This document shows, in pieces, positions 51,852 through 60,777 of a stretch of 64,000 nt of DNA. Made by a program: the position numbers and the translations under genes. Every line of letters starts with the position of its first letter. Positions within the stretch are counted from its first letter, which is position 1. Source of the DNA: Pseudomonadota bacterium (GTDB taxonomy: Bacteria > Bdellovibrionota > Bacteriovoracia > Bacteriovoracales > Bacteriovoracaceae); contig JAIYDL010000022.1 of NCBI GenBank assembly GCA_027487515.1, positions 1 through 64,000 of the forward strand, given 5' to 3'. The notes under the pieces were generated by a model. That model saw only the letters and a list, made by a program, of their open reading frames with translations. It was not told where the DNA came from and did not search any database.

Positions 51852-53111
51852 TCACTGCTTCGGCAACGCGATCCTGAGGGATACCATGTTCCCCTGATAC
51901 GGTACGAGGAGAAGGTGTCCAGGCCGTCCGGGAATTTTCTGGGCAGCGTAGTAGGTTTCACGCAGGAGTTTAGGGAGACACTGACTGATGTCTCGGTACC
52001 CTGATCGATCGCGGTAGATCATCCGGGTGTGGAAAGCAGGGGCCTTTTTCTTCGGATCCCGGAGGATGCTTCTGACCTGGGCCAGGATCACTTTCACTCC
52101 TGAACCAAGCGAGACATCTTCGAGGGAATGAACATACCCCTCGGCACTTGGCTCCGGAGAAAGGGGGAGCTCATGGTCACTGAACCGGAGGACTCCAGAT
52201 TGGGATTCGTTCCGGTATACGACGATCTTCCAACGGTGAAAACCGAGGTCATGGACCGCAGTCAAGAGATCGGGTTTCCCGTCATCATTCTCATCAAAGG
52301 TTTTTGCAAAGACAGTTCCCCAGGATCGAGAGTCTCGTCTAGGAGGAATGGTCTCAAGGGGAAGGAGAATGAATCGACCCTTCCGCTGTGTGAGAATCCG
52401 GTCATGGGCCTGTTCGGGTTTCGGGTTCGGAGTATCGCAGCCTCCAAGAAACAAGTCCCGCACTCCGTCTCGATCGAAGTCTTCAGCAAGGGCGGTCATT
52501 AAGCAGAGCTTATTCGGACCCAGGTCTGAGGGCAAAAGGTTCGATCGGTCGACCCAGTTCCCTTTTTCAAGCGCGAAGAAAAAAGGACCTCTCCCGAACA
52601 CGTTGGCCTTGTAGATTGCGGGCGTTCTACCGAAGCTGAGGGCCGCGAGATTGAACGTGAAGTCCTTCCCTAGCGCTTTTGATCGCTGGTCATACTGCCA
52701 CTGGCCCTTCACTTTTCTTAGCACTATTGGAGCAGCTCCTGGATACGGGGGCTTATCTGTGCCATGGTCCGCGATAACGATTTCCGGCACAGAATCGCCG
52801 TCGACGTCTTCCATGAGCATGTGGCGAGCATGCTGAGTCCGCGGCAATTTTTCTGAAGCCTTAGAATCATAACTCCATTTTCCGTTCACAAGAGTATACA
52901 TCGCTAGTGGAGCATCGACGGAGGAGGAGCTAGGAAAGTTGCTGACTAACACTTCACGTGGTCCAGTGAAGATGAAATCTGTCGGGCCGAAAGTCGGACT
53001 CCGATGGACCGGACTCTCCGGAGTCAATGACAACGTCACGGGGCAGGTCGCAGAAGCGACCAGCGGAAAGAAGGCTGCAGCCGAAAGCCAGCGCCGAGGG
53101 CTAGTCATCAT
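51852..53111 (-). CDS. Secreted FG-GAP/VCBS-repeat protein
   Basis: 419 residues. N-terminal signal peptide MMTSPRRWLSAAAFFPLVAS followed by several integrin-like repeats; three Asp-rich Ca2+-binding loops are clear: DVDGDSVPEIVIADH, DFDRDGVRDLFLGG and DENDDGKPDLLTAVHD. The fold should be a beta-propeller exported to the periplasm or surface. It is the last gene of the operon with the rSAM/SPASM pair (starts 11 bases before the SPASM stop), so it could be the substrate or a partner of that system (inference). No SD is apparent, so it depends on coupling. Confidence 0.82.
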   Translation of the reverse strand: MMTSPRRWLSAAAFFPLVASATCPVTLSLTPESPVHRSPTFGPTDFIFTGPREVLVSNFPSSSSVDAPLAMYTLVNGKWSYDSKASEKLPRTQHARHMLMEDVDGDSVPEIVIADHGTDKPPYPGAAPIVLRKVKGQWQYDQRSKALGKDFTFNLAALSFGRTPAIYKANVFGRGPFFFALEKGNWVDRSNLLPSDLGPNKLCLMTALAEDFDRDGVRDLFLGGCDTPNPKPEQAHDRILTQRKGRFILLPLETIPPRRDSRSWGTVFAKTFDENDDGKPDLLTAVHDLGFHRWKIVVYRNESQSGVLRFSDHELPLSPEPSAEGYVHSLEDVSLGSGVKVILAQVRSILRDPKKKAPAFHTRMIYRDRSGYRDISQCLPKLLRETYYAAQKIPGRPGHLLLVPYQGNMVSLRIALPKQ

Positions 53112-53478
53112 TTTTTTTCAGGAGCTCATTTTTCCGTTGGTTCTGATCTAGGTGGCTGCACTGTTGGCAGAAGGTCCACTCGGGATCCGTCAGGTGGAAG
53201 CGATCCACGTGAATGCGCGCCATCTTCTTTCGAAAATTTTCATAGGCGCCGGAGAACCAGATATCACGCCAGTCTTGATCGTAGACGCTGCCAATCCGGT
53301 GCTTGGCGATGCAGCAGGGGGCAATATCTCCACTTACCTCAAACCGCAAATAGTTATACCCTATCACGCAGGGAGACTCGCTGTAGAAACTTGCTGGAAT
53401 GCTTCCATTGACCACTTCAAGTTTGATCTCCGCCGTTTCAACGGGGACTGAATTCGTTTTCTTTGTAAGCTCAGACAT
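53101..53478 (-). CDS. Stand-alone SPASM-like Fe-S domain protein (locus 2)
   Basis: 125 residues, paralogous to the protein at 43750: C37 (SPCVIG), C55-C56 (IAPCCIAKHRIGS), C104 and C107 (WTFCQQCSH), with RFEVSGD and DWRDIWFSGAYENFRKKM almost identical. Starts at the ATG inside the rSAM gene end (8-base overlap, CATGTCTGA), exactly as in locus 1. The open frame to 53691 is only the antisense/other-frame extension through the rSAM gene. Likely binds an auxiliary cluster for the radical SAM partner in trans. Confidence 0.82.
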   Translation of the reverse strand: MSELTKKTNSVPVETAEIKLEVVNGSIPASFYSESPCVIGYNYLRFEVSGDIAPCCIAKHRIGSVYDQDWRDIWFSGAYENFRKKMARIHVDRFHLTDPEWTFCQQCSHLDQNQRKNELLKKNDD

Positions 53479-54898
53479 GGACCGAGGCTCCTGAATACTT
53501 TCTGATGATTTCTTCACAGATTGGTCGTTGGAAGATGTTAACTCCACACCCATCGGCGTAGGCGATCGCGTCCGAGTACGCCCGGGCCATGGCCACCATG
53601 AGGTCTTCGCCGGGCACGTAAGACCGGTGCGGTTCTCCATGGATCTCCATGGGCTTGAACCACACCTGCCAGGCACCCACTTTCTCTGCAAGCTTTACGA
53701 CATCGAGAAGTTCGAGGCAGTTGAGTCGGTTCACAACACACATGATCGTCGTGTGGGCTCCGGCACCAGAACTCTTGTTACGAAGGTCGCTGAAAAGACG
53801 GAGGTTATTCACGACTTTCTCGAATGTTTTCTCGCTCTGCCGCGGCCTCGTTTTCACATAGAGTTCCGGCGTTCCGGCCGAAACATTCGCGATGAAATGA
53901 AACTCATACCAATTGCGAGTGCCAAGCCGATGGAGCAGCAAAATGTCATCGTCGTTGAGGTACTCCATGTTCGAGAGGACCTCCACCGCAAATCCGCGGC
54001 GACGGGCCGCCGCGATGATGTCGACGGCGCTTTCGTGCATGAGAGGGTCACCGATGCCGCCGAACTGAATCATGTGAACGGACCAGGGAAGGCTCTTGAT
54101 AATCCCAAGGCACTTTTCTGCATCGATCTCCATTTTCATGAGATTCTTCAAGGGCTCTGGGAGGGTTCCACCAGAGCGCTTCTTCATTTCATCGATTGAG
54201 TCTGCGCCATAGAGTCCACAAAAAACGCAGCTATGAGAGCAGCGATTCGAGATATCAATGTGAACGATCTCAAGCCCGGAGAACGTGTTCTGCGTCTTCA
54301 GATCCCACTCCGGCATTTCTTGTTTCCAAAACGGGAAATAGACATTCAACCGGGTTGGACCACGGATCTTCAAATACTCAATGACATCCCGGAACTGCCG
54401 GAAGCGCTCACTCGAGGCGGATCCCAGAGGATTCAGCACAACCCAACTCGCCCCGAATTGATGCACGCCCATGATCGTTGCTCCGAGCACCCGCGTATCG
54501 TCTTGAACCTGAAACTCGACCGTCAGAAACCGGTCCACAGGAAATGATGACCGGATTTGGTGGAATCTTTCGATGAGGTCTCGGTCACCGGAATGAATCT
54601 GACCCAGCCCATGTTGCTGCAACCAGCGCTCCGGACGATGGGTCATGCGGACGGCGATTCCATGGACCCCAAGACGGAATAAACCCTGAACCAGAAGAAG
54701 GTCATCGACCTCTTCCTGGGGAATTGAGACCACAACTTTAGAGCTAAGACTCGCGGCCTTAGTCACTAATGAGCGGAGCTCATCACTCAATGTTCGAAGT
54801 GAAGGTATCCGCAGGTAGAGGAGCTCGTCTGGTTTTAACAGATCGATGGCCTTGTGATCGACGAAATCTCCGGGCGCTCCGATGTCGAGACTTTTCAT
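53471..54898 (-). CDS. Radical SAM enzyme with long N-terminal domain (locus 2)
   Basis: 475 residues, paralogous along its whole length to the gene at 42333. N-terminal alpha/beta domain (about 1-205) then HIDISNRCSHSCVFC (C220, C224, C227), FGGIGDPLMH and VLSNMEYLND. Shared strings such as TQNTFSGL, GTPELYV(K/E)TRPRQ and FKPME mark the pair. Substrate unknown. AAGG lies seven bases before the ATG. It is the second gene of the operon ComM-like, rSAM, SPASM, VCBS protein. Confidence 0.86.
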   Translation of the reverse strand: MKSLDIGAPGDFVDHKAIDLLKPDELLYLRIPSLRTLSDELRSLVTKAASLSSKVVVSIPQEEVDDLLLVQGLFRLGVHGIAVRMTHRPERWLQQHGLGQIHSGDRDLIERFHQIRSSFPVDRFLTVEFQVQDDTRVLGATIMGVHQFGASWVVLNPLGSASSERFRQFRDVIEYLKIRGPTRLNVYFPFWKQEMPEWDLKTQNTFSGLEIVHIDISNRCSHSCVFCGLYGADSIDEMKKRSGGTLPEPLKNLMKMEIDAEKCLGIIKSLPWSVHMIQFGGIGDPLMHESAVDIIAAARRRGFAVEVLSNMEYLNDDDILLLHRLGTRNWYEFHFIANVSAGTPELYVKTRPRQSEKTFEKVVNNLRLFSDLRNKSSGAGAHTTIMCVVNRLNCLELLDVVKLAEKVGAWQVWFKPMEIHGEPHRSYVPGEDLMVAMARAYSDAIAYADGCGVNIFQRPICEEIIRKYSGASVHV

Positions 54899-54935
54899 GT
54901 AGGTGCCTTATGTTTCCTCACTATTTAAGCAAGAT

Positions 54936-55490
54936 TCAGGACCGGAGTCCAGTTTTGAAATGCTCCGTTTCCCTTGTGAGTTCCTTCGCTTTAAACTCGA
55001 GACGCGCACTCAATCCAAAGAGATCTCTTCCATCGATAACTCTACTGTAAGTTTCGGCCGGAGACGACGAGGTGATGAGGTTGAGACCATGCACTTCACA
55101 GAGCTGGGCGATGGCGGGTCCAAATGGTTCCTCGACGATTCCCCCTGGATTAAGAGCGCCAATCGCAAGGCAATTGTCGAGAGTTGTGATCGGGAGCAGC
55201 CCGGCCAGGAACCAGTAATGGAGCAAAAACGGGTACTCAAGCCAACGGACACTGGCACCCTCAAGGCCACCGAGTTCGTCTCCGAGCTCAACGTTAAGAA
55301 CGAAACGCTTCATGGGGACTGGAAGACCTCGTGAGCGAGTAACGAAGACAACTTTTTCCTTGATTCCACGACCGTACTTGCCCAAACCGTTGATCTCTAG
55401 CCCGGGGACACTTTTGGTTGCGTAACCGAAGAGAGAAACTAAGACGGGTCCTTTCTTTGTGATGTAGCAGCTTTGAAGTTGTGTTTCCAT
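54936..55490 (-). CDS. Stand-alone ComM/ChlI N-terminal (S5-fold) domain protein
   Basis: 184 residues. Aligns with the N-terminal domain of ComM/YifB Mg-chelatase-like proteins: VSLFGYATKSVPGLEINGLG corresponds to their VEVHISKGLPGLTMVGLP, VPMKRFVLNVELGDEL to YPAKKITINLAPADL, and LDNCLAIGALNPGGIV to LDEYELVGELALTGALR. The AAA+ ATPase and C-terminal domains are missing and there is no frameshift, so it ends naturally. Its role in an operon with radical SAM genes is unknown. AGGAGG lies about six bases upstream of the ATG; 37 bases separate it from the rSAM gene. Confidence 0.75.
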   Translation of the reverse strand: METQLQSCYITKKGPVLVSLFGYATKSVPGLEINGLGKYGRGIKEKVVFVTRSRGLPVPMKRFVLNVELGDELGGLEGASVRWLEYPFLLHYWFLAGLLPITTLDNCLAIGALNPGGIVEEPFGPAIAQLCEVHGLNLITSSSPAETYSRVIDGRDLFGLSARLEFKAKELTRETEHFKTGLRS

Positions 55491-55662
55491 TGGCTCCTCC
55501 TAGAGCAGAGGAGAAGCAAACTTCATACCGATCTTGCGAGTCCAACGTCTTTAAGTGAAGAAGTTCCTGCGCAGAGAATCAAAAAAAATACATAATCGTG
55601 GTTGGTTAGAATCCCTTAAATTGTCTCTGATCTCTTGGGGAATGAAAATTAACACCCTCTCG

Positions 55663-56949
55663 TCAAGGCCTCAGAGTGCCATACACGGGTATCAGTTCTG
55701 GGAGGGAATCTAAAATCCTCTGCCCCCGATGTCGATCGAAGACATCGTTATGGCGCTGAAATTCCCGAAAGAGTTGCCCTTTCTCCGGGCCTCGGAGAAA
55801 GCCGATGATCCCCCGAAGATTTGCGATTAAGGGATCTCGCACGTAGGGTTTGAGTCTATTCCACCCGAGGTTGAGTTTTCTTATGTACGCCTCGATGAGA
55901 GCAATCGCTTCTTCCCGGTAGACCTCCGGAAGGACATGCGCAGAGAGGTGTTCTGGTTCGAACAGGAAATTAAAGATGGGGTACGCTAAAACATTGCGGA
56001 AGCTCGCAAGGTAGTCACAGATTTCGACGATCCGTTTGATGTTGTACGCCTGGACGGTCACTTGAATCTGACACGTTCGAAGATTGTAGGCCTGGAACTC
56101 GTCTTCGATGGTCCGAAGATTCCGATCGAACTCTTCCCAGTTTAACGGATAGCGAATGAAGTCATTCGCGGCCCCGGTGGCATCCATGGAAACGATGAGC
56201 ACCACATTCTTAAACCGCGGCCAGAGCTCTTTGGCTTCGGTCGGAATCCGGGAGAGATTGGTGTTGTAGGAGAGAGTGATGTCCTTGGCGCAGTCATCGT
56301 CGGAAAGCTTCCGCAGGAAGTTCCAGCAATCCTTGATCAAGAGTGGTTCTCCCCCGGCCAGGTGGATCTTCCGGAAATGAGACCGGTACTGGTGGAGCTC
56401 CTCCCAAAAGTGCGGCGACTCGAACCAGTTCATGTTCCGGTACGGTGTCACGGCGTCTGCGCCAAAGAGTTCCGTGTACTCATCGAAGAGCTTCCTCGAG
56501 TTGTAGGGGATGCACATTCGGCAGGCGAGGTTACAAATGTTCCCGAAGCGCAGATCGACGTACTTGAAGGTTGGGAGCGCCTGGATCGGGCGCTCGGCCA
56601 CCGGGATCGGGTATTCGCTGTTCGCGATCATCCTGAAGCTCTCCGTGCCGGTCTCTTCGATCTGCCAGCACCGAGCGCAGGCCCCACTCTTCTCATTCCG
56701 GAGGAAGCTCTCTCGAAGCCCCATCATCGATGGTGAGTTCCAGTGATTAAGGATCGATTTCGGCTCACTGGCCTTAAGAATTTTCCCAGCGCTATCCTTG
56801 GAGTACGCGTCGGTCGCAAGACCAAAGCAGCAGTTATAAAAGTGGCCTTGGCCATCGACGAAGAGGTGCATCCAGGGAAGAACGCAGGAGGAGTCAGTCA
56901 TCTGCCAATGATAGCCATGATGCTGTACCCAAGCCACAGAATTTCTCAT
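55663..56949 (-). CDS. Twitch-domain radical SAM protein
   Basis: 428 residues. N-terminal twitch cluster: C22 (SSCVLPW), C40-C41 (FYNCCFG), C91 and C94 (ACARCWQ), then radical SAM CNLACRMC (C139, C143, C146) and HLAGGEPLLI. Same family as the gene at 44130 but not its close duplicate. It stands 172 bases upstream of the ComM-like gene on the same strand and may belong to the same locus; the spacer is AT-rich and could hold a promoter. No SD is apparent at ATG 56949; an internal ATG at residue 17 is an alternative, but would cut the N-terminal region close to C22. Confidence 0.84.
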   Translation of the reverse strand: MRNSVAWVQHHGYHWQMTDSSCVLPWMHLFVDGQGHFYNCCFGLATDAYSKDSAGKILKASEPKSILNHWNSPSMMGLRESFLRNEKSGACARCWQIEETGTESFRMIANSEYPIPVAERPIQALPTFKYVDLRFGNICNLACRMCIPYNSRKLFDEYTELFGADAVTPYRNMNWFESPHFWEELHQYRSHFRKIHLAGGEPLLIKDCWNFLRKLSDDDCAKDITLSYNTNLSRIPTEAKELWPRFKNVVLIVSMDATGAANDFIRYPLNWEEFDRNLRTIEDEFQAYNLRTCQIQVTVQAYNIKRIVEICDYLASFRNVLAYPIFNFLFEPEHLSAHVLPEVYREEAIALIEAYIRKLNLGWNRLKPYVRDPLIANLRGIIGFLRGPEKGQLFREFQRHNDVFDRHRGQRILDSLPELIPVYGTLRP

Positions 56950-56972
56950 CGACGACGGCGTCTAGAGAATGA

Positions 56973-57464
56973 CTAGCGACCGACGGTTTCCGTTGCTGGA
57001 ACCGACTCGAAGAAACAGTTTAACTGCTTGATGCCCTTTTCGTTCTTTAAGAAGGACCCATGAACAAGGTCGAGGCGTCGGGCCAATTTAGCTTTGATGT
57101 ACGTGCAAGCAAAGTCGGCCGTCTGAGAACAAAGGGCACGGTCGGTGAGCTTCACGCAGAGGTAGCGGAAGAGGACCTTCTTCCCCGAGACACAGATGAC
57201 TTCCTGCCGATCAGCGTTCACCACTGCCCGGAGGTAGAACGGGTCTCCCGCACGCTCCCGGTCACAGAAATCTGCGGCATCGATCTTGCGGCCCATGCAG
57301 TCTAAGGTTGATCCGGAGAATACTTCGATCAGCGGTGAATCGGGATGACCGGATTTGCTACACACCGTTTTAAAAGAATACCGATTCTTCTCCGAGACCG
57401 TAACATCGTCTTGGATCACGTGTGAGAAAGCGAGCAGAGGGATTAAAGCAAAGGCAAAGACCAT
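56973..57464 (-). CDS. Secreted Cys-rich protein, unknown function
   Basis: 163 residues. Hydrophobic start MVFAFALIPLLAFS with cleavage near SH. The mature part holds eight Cys (for example TVCSKSG, LDCMGRK, DFCDRER, VICVSGK, YLCVKL, ALCSQTADFACTY), so several disulfides are likely. It lies 23 bases upstream of the twitch rSAM gene on the same strand. It might be a substrate or neighbour of it, but no evidence beyond location. No family recognised. Confidence 0.6.
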   Translation of the reverse strand: MVFAFALIPLLAFSHVIQDDVTVSEKNRYSFKTVCSKSGHPDSPLIEVFSGSTLDCMGRKIDAADFCDRERAGDPFYLRAVVNADRQEVICVSGKKVLFRYLCVKLTDRALCSQTADFACTYIKAKLARRLDLVHGSFLKNEKGIKQLNCFFESVPATETVGR

Positions 57465-57525
57465 CCGATGATCCTCAATGATTTACCGTCCCAGGAACCA
57501 CGACCTCAGGCGAAGGAGCGGCAAC

Positions 57526-58785
57526 CTAGCCTGGCCACATTCCCCGGAGTCTCATCGCACCTTCGATGCGCTGGAGCGAAGAAATGAACGCCGCTTGCTT
57601 CATGTTCACTTTGTAGACCTCCGCATTTTTCCAGACCTTATCGAACGCGAGCTTCATGATGTCATGGAGCTTTTTGTTCACCGTCTCGAGGTCCCAGAAG
57701 AACATCTGAAGGCCCTGAACCCATTCAAAGTAAGACACGATAACGCCACCGGCGTTACAGAGGATGTCCGGGATGATGAGGCCACCGCGATCAGTGATGA
57801 TGTCGACCGCTTCGTGGGTCAGTGGACCGTTCGCGCCTTCGGCGATCATCCTGGCCTTGACTCTGTGAGCGTTATCCTTAGTGACGACACCGTCGATCGC
57901 CGCCGGGATGAGAATGTCGACGTCGAGTTCGAGGAGCTGTTCGTTGGTGATGTGTTCGGCGCCCGGCAGATCCCGCAGGTACCGGCGCTGTTTCACCCAT
58001 TCAATACACTGAGGGATGTTTAAACCATTCTTGTTATAGATTGCACCTGAGACGTCGGAAACGGCCACGATCTTCGCACCTTGGGCGTAGAGATCGTCGG
58101 CCGCCGGCATCCCAACCTTACCAAACCCGTGGATCGCAACCGTCGTGTTTGTTCCGACCGACTTATTGAGTTTCTCGTAGGCAAAGTTGATGCAATACAC
58201 GACGCCTTTGCCGGTGGATTCGGCCCGGCCAAGAGATCCCCCGATCGCGATCGGCTTGCCCGTCACAACTCCCGGAATCGCATAGCCGTGAAGCTGCGAG
58301 TAGGTGTCCATGAGCCAGGCCATGGTCTGACCGTCGGTCCCGATGTCTGGAGCAGGGATGTCTTTATCTGGGCCAATGATCATGGAAATTTCTGTCGTGT
58401 ACCGCCGAGTGAGGGCCTGGAGTTCGGCGCGCGAGAGGTCACTCGGATCGACCTTGATGCCGCCCTTGGCCCCACCGAGGGGAAGACCCACGAGGGCGCA
58501 CTTGAAGGTCATCAGCATGGCGAGGGCCGCCGTTTCAGAGAGCGAGACATGGGGATGGAACCGGATTCCGCCTTTCCCAGGTCCGAGGGTCATGTTGTGC
58601 TGGACGCGGTAGCCTTCGAACACTTTGACCGTACCGTCGTCGAGGCGAACGGGAACAGACACCTGGAGGGCGCGCTTCGGGTACTTCAAGCGCTCGAGGA
58701 CATTGGGGTCCATCTTCATCGTCGTGCCGGCCGATTCTAACTGGGAAAAAGCATCCTGGAAAAACGGCGACTCGAAGAGACTCAT
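57526..58785 (-). CDS. gdhA: Glutamate (Glu/Leu/Phe/Val) dehydrogenase
   Basis: 419 residues. Catalytic region GGAKGGIKVDPSDLS with the active Lys, preceded by KGGIRFHP; DIPAPDIGTDGQTMAW; and the NAD(P) loop IHGFGKVG. It interconverts glutamate and 2-oxoglutarate plus ammonia. ATG 58785 is preferred over 58797 because GGGAG sits five bases upstream. It follows the secreted protein gene at 58865 by 79 bases on the same strand. Confidence 0.94.
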   Translation of the reverse strand: MSLFESPFFQDAFSQLESAGTTMKMDPNVLERLKYPKRALQVSVPVRLDDGTVKVFEGYRVQHNMTLGPGKGGIRFHPHVSLSETAALAMLMTFKCALVGLPLGGAKGGIKVDPSDLSRAELQALTRRYTTEISMIIGPDKDIPAPDIGTDGQTMAWLMDTYSQLHGYAIPGVVTGKPIAIGGSLGRAESTGKGVVYCINFAYEKLNKSVGTNTTVAIHGFGKVGMPAADDLYAQGAKIVAVSDVSGAIYNKNGLNIPQCIEWVKQRRYLRDLPGAEHITNEQLLELDVDILIPAAIDGVVTKDNAHRVKARMIAEGANGPLTHEAVDIITDRGGLIIPDILCNAGGVIVSYFEWVQGLQMFFWDLETVNKKLHDIMKLAFDKVWKNAEVYKVNMKQAAFISSLQRIEGAMRLRGMWPG

Positions 58786-58864
58786 GGTAACTCCCATCTG
58801 TGAGGTAAAATTTAGTGTATTTAGTCTACTTGGAGAGGTGTCAGGAGGCTAGAAAAAATCCGGT

Positions 58865-59752
58865 CTAGAACTGCTTAGCGTAAAGCAGCATCGCCGCATC
58901 ACTCTTGCTCTTTTGCTCAGGATTTTTCTGGCTCGTCACGCGGAGATAGACGTTCTGCACCAGACGCTGATCGAGGGTCGTGAAGTAGCGGCCAGAGTTC
59001 GCATAGTAGTTGTACATGAGGCGGGTTCCGGTCGAATCAAAAGACTTCTGGATGTTAACCTCCGTCTCGCCGTTGACACCAATCCAGGCGCGAGCGTTGG
59101 CAATGGGGCCCCGGATCCCAACGATGATCAACCCCTGGTCTACCCGAGGCTGGAAGATGAATCGGGTCTTCTTCCAGAGTGACACTTCCTTTTCCTGGAA
59201 GGCACGCGGAAGGCTTCTGTCGACTCTTGATCCTTTGTTACCCTGCCGAAACCGCGCCTCCATCTCATCGATGGTATCGACTTCGTTCGAGGTGCGGAAG
59301 TTTTCGTACCAGTTTTTCGGTGCGTCCTTAAGCGGCTGCTCTCCGCGCTGGCGCAGGTAGCGCATGTAGCGTTGTTTGAAGTACTCGAACTTCTCGTCAG
59401 GTGTTGGAACAAAGAAGGTAGACCCGGCCAGGGTTGAGTCGAGACCGTATTGGTCAGCAAACTGCTGGTTCTCGTTCCAGATGCGCAGCTGGTTACGAGA
59501 CTGAGTGACTTCTCGGCCATTATCAGAAGCTACGTATTGTTGGTAAAACGAGAGTTCGTTGTCGACGGGCCTCACGATGACATCATCGTCTGGGACATAG
59601 CTCGCTGGTTTGCGCTCCACAGTAGGTCCCGGAGTATGAACCACTGGGGTGACTAGCCCCTGGGCAAAACCCACGGCAAGTAGGAGAGAGACACCCACTG
59701 AGTGTTTAATTGTTGGATAGCTCTTAATTTGTGACCAAAGTTTCAACAACAT
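58865..59752 (-). CDS. Exported protein with a C-terminal aromatic end, unknown function
   Basis: 295 residues. N-terminal TM/signal segment (about 17-32; HSVGVSLLLAVGFAQG), a Pro/Thr-rich linker (VTPVVHTPGPTVERKPAS), a charged middle part, and a C-terminal half of beta-type repeats (KTRFIFQPRVDQGLIIVGIR, ARAWIGVNGETEVNIQK) ending in LLYAKQF. The C-terminal half could be a small barrel or membrane-associated beta domain. ATG 59752 is chosen for AGGGG six bases upstream. No family recognised. Confidence 0.68.
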   Translation of the reverse strand: MLLKLWSQIKSYPTIKHSVGVSLLLAVGFAQGLVTPVVHTPGPTVERKPASYVPDDDVIVRPVDNELSFYQQYVASDNGREVTQSRNQLRIWNENQQFADQYGLDSTLAGSTFFVPTPDEKFEYFKQRYMRYLRQRGEQPLKDAPKNWYENFRTSNEVDTIDEMEARFRQGNKGSRVDRSLPRAFQEKEVSLWKKTRFIFQPRVDQGLIIVGIRGPIANARAWIGVNGETEVNIQKSFDSTGTRLMYNYYANSGRYFTTLDQRLVQNVYLRVTSQKNPEQKSKSDAAMLLYAKQF

Positions 59753-59929
59753 TTTATCCCCTAAAAGATCGTAACCACCTGAAATTCCATTTCCCGTTGT
59801 GCCTGATCTCTGTTTCTTCCTAGTTATCCAGCAAGTGAAGTGCCAAGGGGGCTGTAAGAAATTCAAAATGACGCATAGAGCAAAGAGACCATGGTAAAAG
59901 CTTTCTACCAACCCCCAGGAGGAAACAAC

Positions 59930-60763
59930 ATGAAGGGATTATTCTTACTCGCCGCCATAGCGATTTCAGCACCGGCCATGGCCAACATCTGCGAAGTCGA
60001 CATGGTTGACCTGCGCTCAAACCGATTGATCACACGCATTCGCTCCAATGACTTCGGAGATGGTTGCCGCGAAGGAATGAAGGCTTGCCGCCTTGAGATC
60101 CGGCAGCGGGGCCTCCATGGTCGCGCGGACTGCGTACGGATTGAAGGCCGATTCCCAGACCCGGATTCTCGACCGTTGCCTGATTACGACCCGAACCCAA
60201 GACCACGCCCACGGCCGGACCAGGATAACTACCCTAGACCGCTACCGAACTCCCCTGCACGCCGCCAGATCAGTGTTGGTGAATCAGTGATCTTCCAGAA
60301 CCGCTACGTCACAGTCGCTGGGGTGAGCTTCAATGGCCTCTTCGCGGTTCGTTCAAGCGACGGTAGGTACACCGTGATGAGCAACATCCCAAGAGAACAA
60401 CTCTCAGTAACGAATGGATGCAATCTCGGGCTCTGCGCTGGTGCAAAAGTCATCGACGTCGTTTCTGCCCGCTACGTGAGTATCGCTGGTCTCTCATTCT
60501 ACGACCGCTTCATCACGCTATCTGAAGATGGCCGATACACCCTTTCAGGGGAAATTGATCGGCAACAACTTGCGGAAACCTCCGGTTGTATTTCGTCTCG
60601 GTACGCCCAGATCTGTGTTGGCAACCAGGTCATCGACCAGTTCAACCGGTACGCGACAATTGCTGGGATTCAACTCGACGGCAGAGTTGTGCTTCTTTCT
60701 ACCGACGGAAGATACACTTTGACCACGAACGTCGACCCGTCTCGCCTCGTCATCACTCGCTAA
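59930..60763 (+). CDS. Secreted protein with three beta repeats and a Pro/Arg-rich linker
   Basis: 277 residues. Signal peptide MKGLFLLAAIAISAPAMA, a short Cys-containing domain (ICEVDMVDLR, GCREGMKACRLEIRQRG, ADCVRIEG), a Pro/Arg/Asp-rich linker (RPLPDYDPNPRPRPRP), then three repeats of about 55 residues, each with the pattern 'G..V...RY.(T/S)(V/I)AG(V/L/I)..... V.L.S(D/E)DGRYT'. Repeats one and two end with paired Cys (TNGCNLGLC, SGCISSRYAQIC). Perfect AGGAGG lies seven bases before the ATG. Function unknown; repeats suggest binding to a surface or polymer. Confidence 0.76.
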   Translation: MKGLFLLAAIAISAPAMANICEVDMVDLRSNRLITRIRSNDFGDGCREGMKACRLEIRQRGLHGRADCVRIEGRFPDPDSRPLPDYDPNPRPRPRPDQDNYPRPLPNSPARRQISVGESVIFQNRYVTVAGVSFNGLFAVRSSDGRYTVMSNIPREQLSVTNGCNLGLCAGAKVIDVVSARYVSIAGLSFYDRFITLSEDGRYTLSGEIDRQQLAETSGCISSRYAQICVGNQVIDQFNRYATIAGIQLDGRVVLLSTDGRYTLTTNVDPSRLVITR

Positions 60764-60777
60764 TCATTCCTCACTCG

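Noticed and set aside
55294-55545. Minus-strand frame of 83 codons overlapping the start of the ComM-like gene
   Set aside because: Different frame from the gene with perfect AGGAGG and clear family similarity; no signal of its own.
58786-58864. A possible attenuator between the exported protein and gdhA
   Set aside because: No stable hairpin with U-run was found in the 79 bases.
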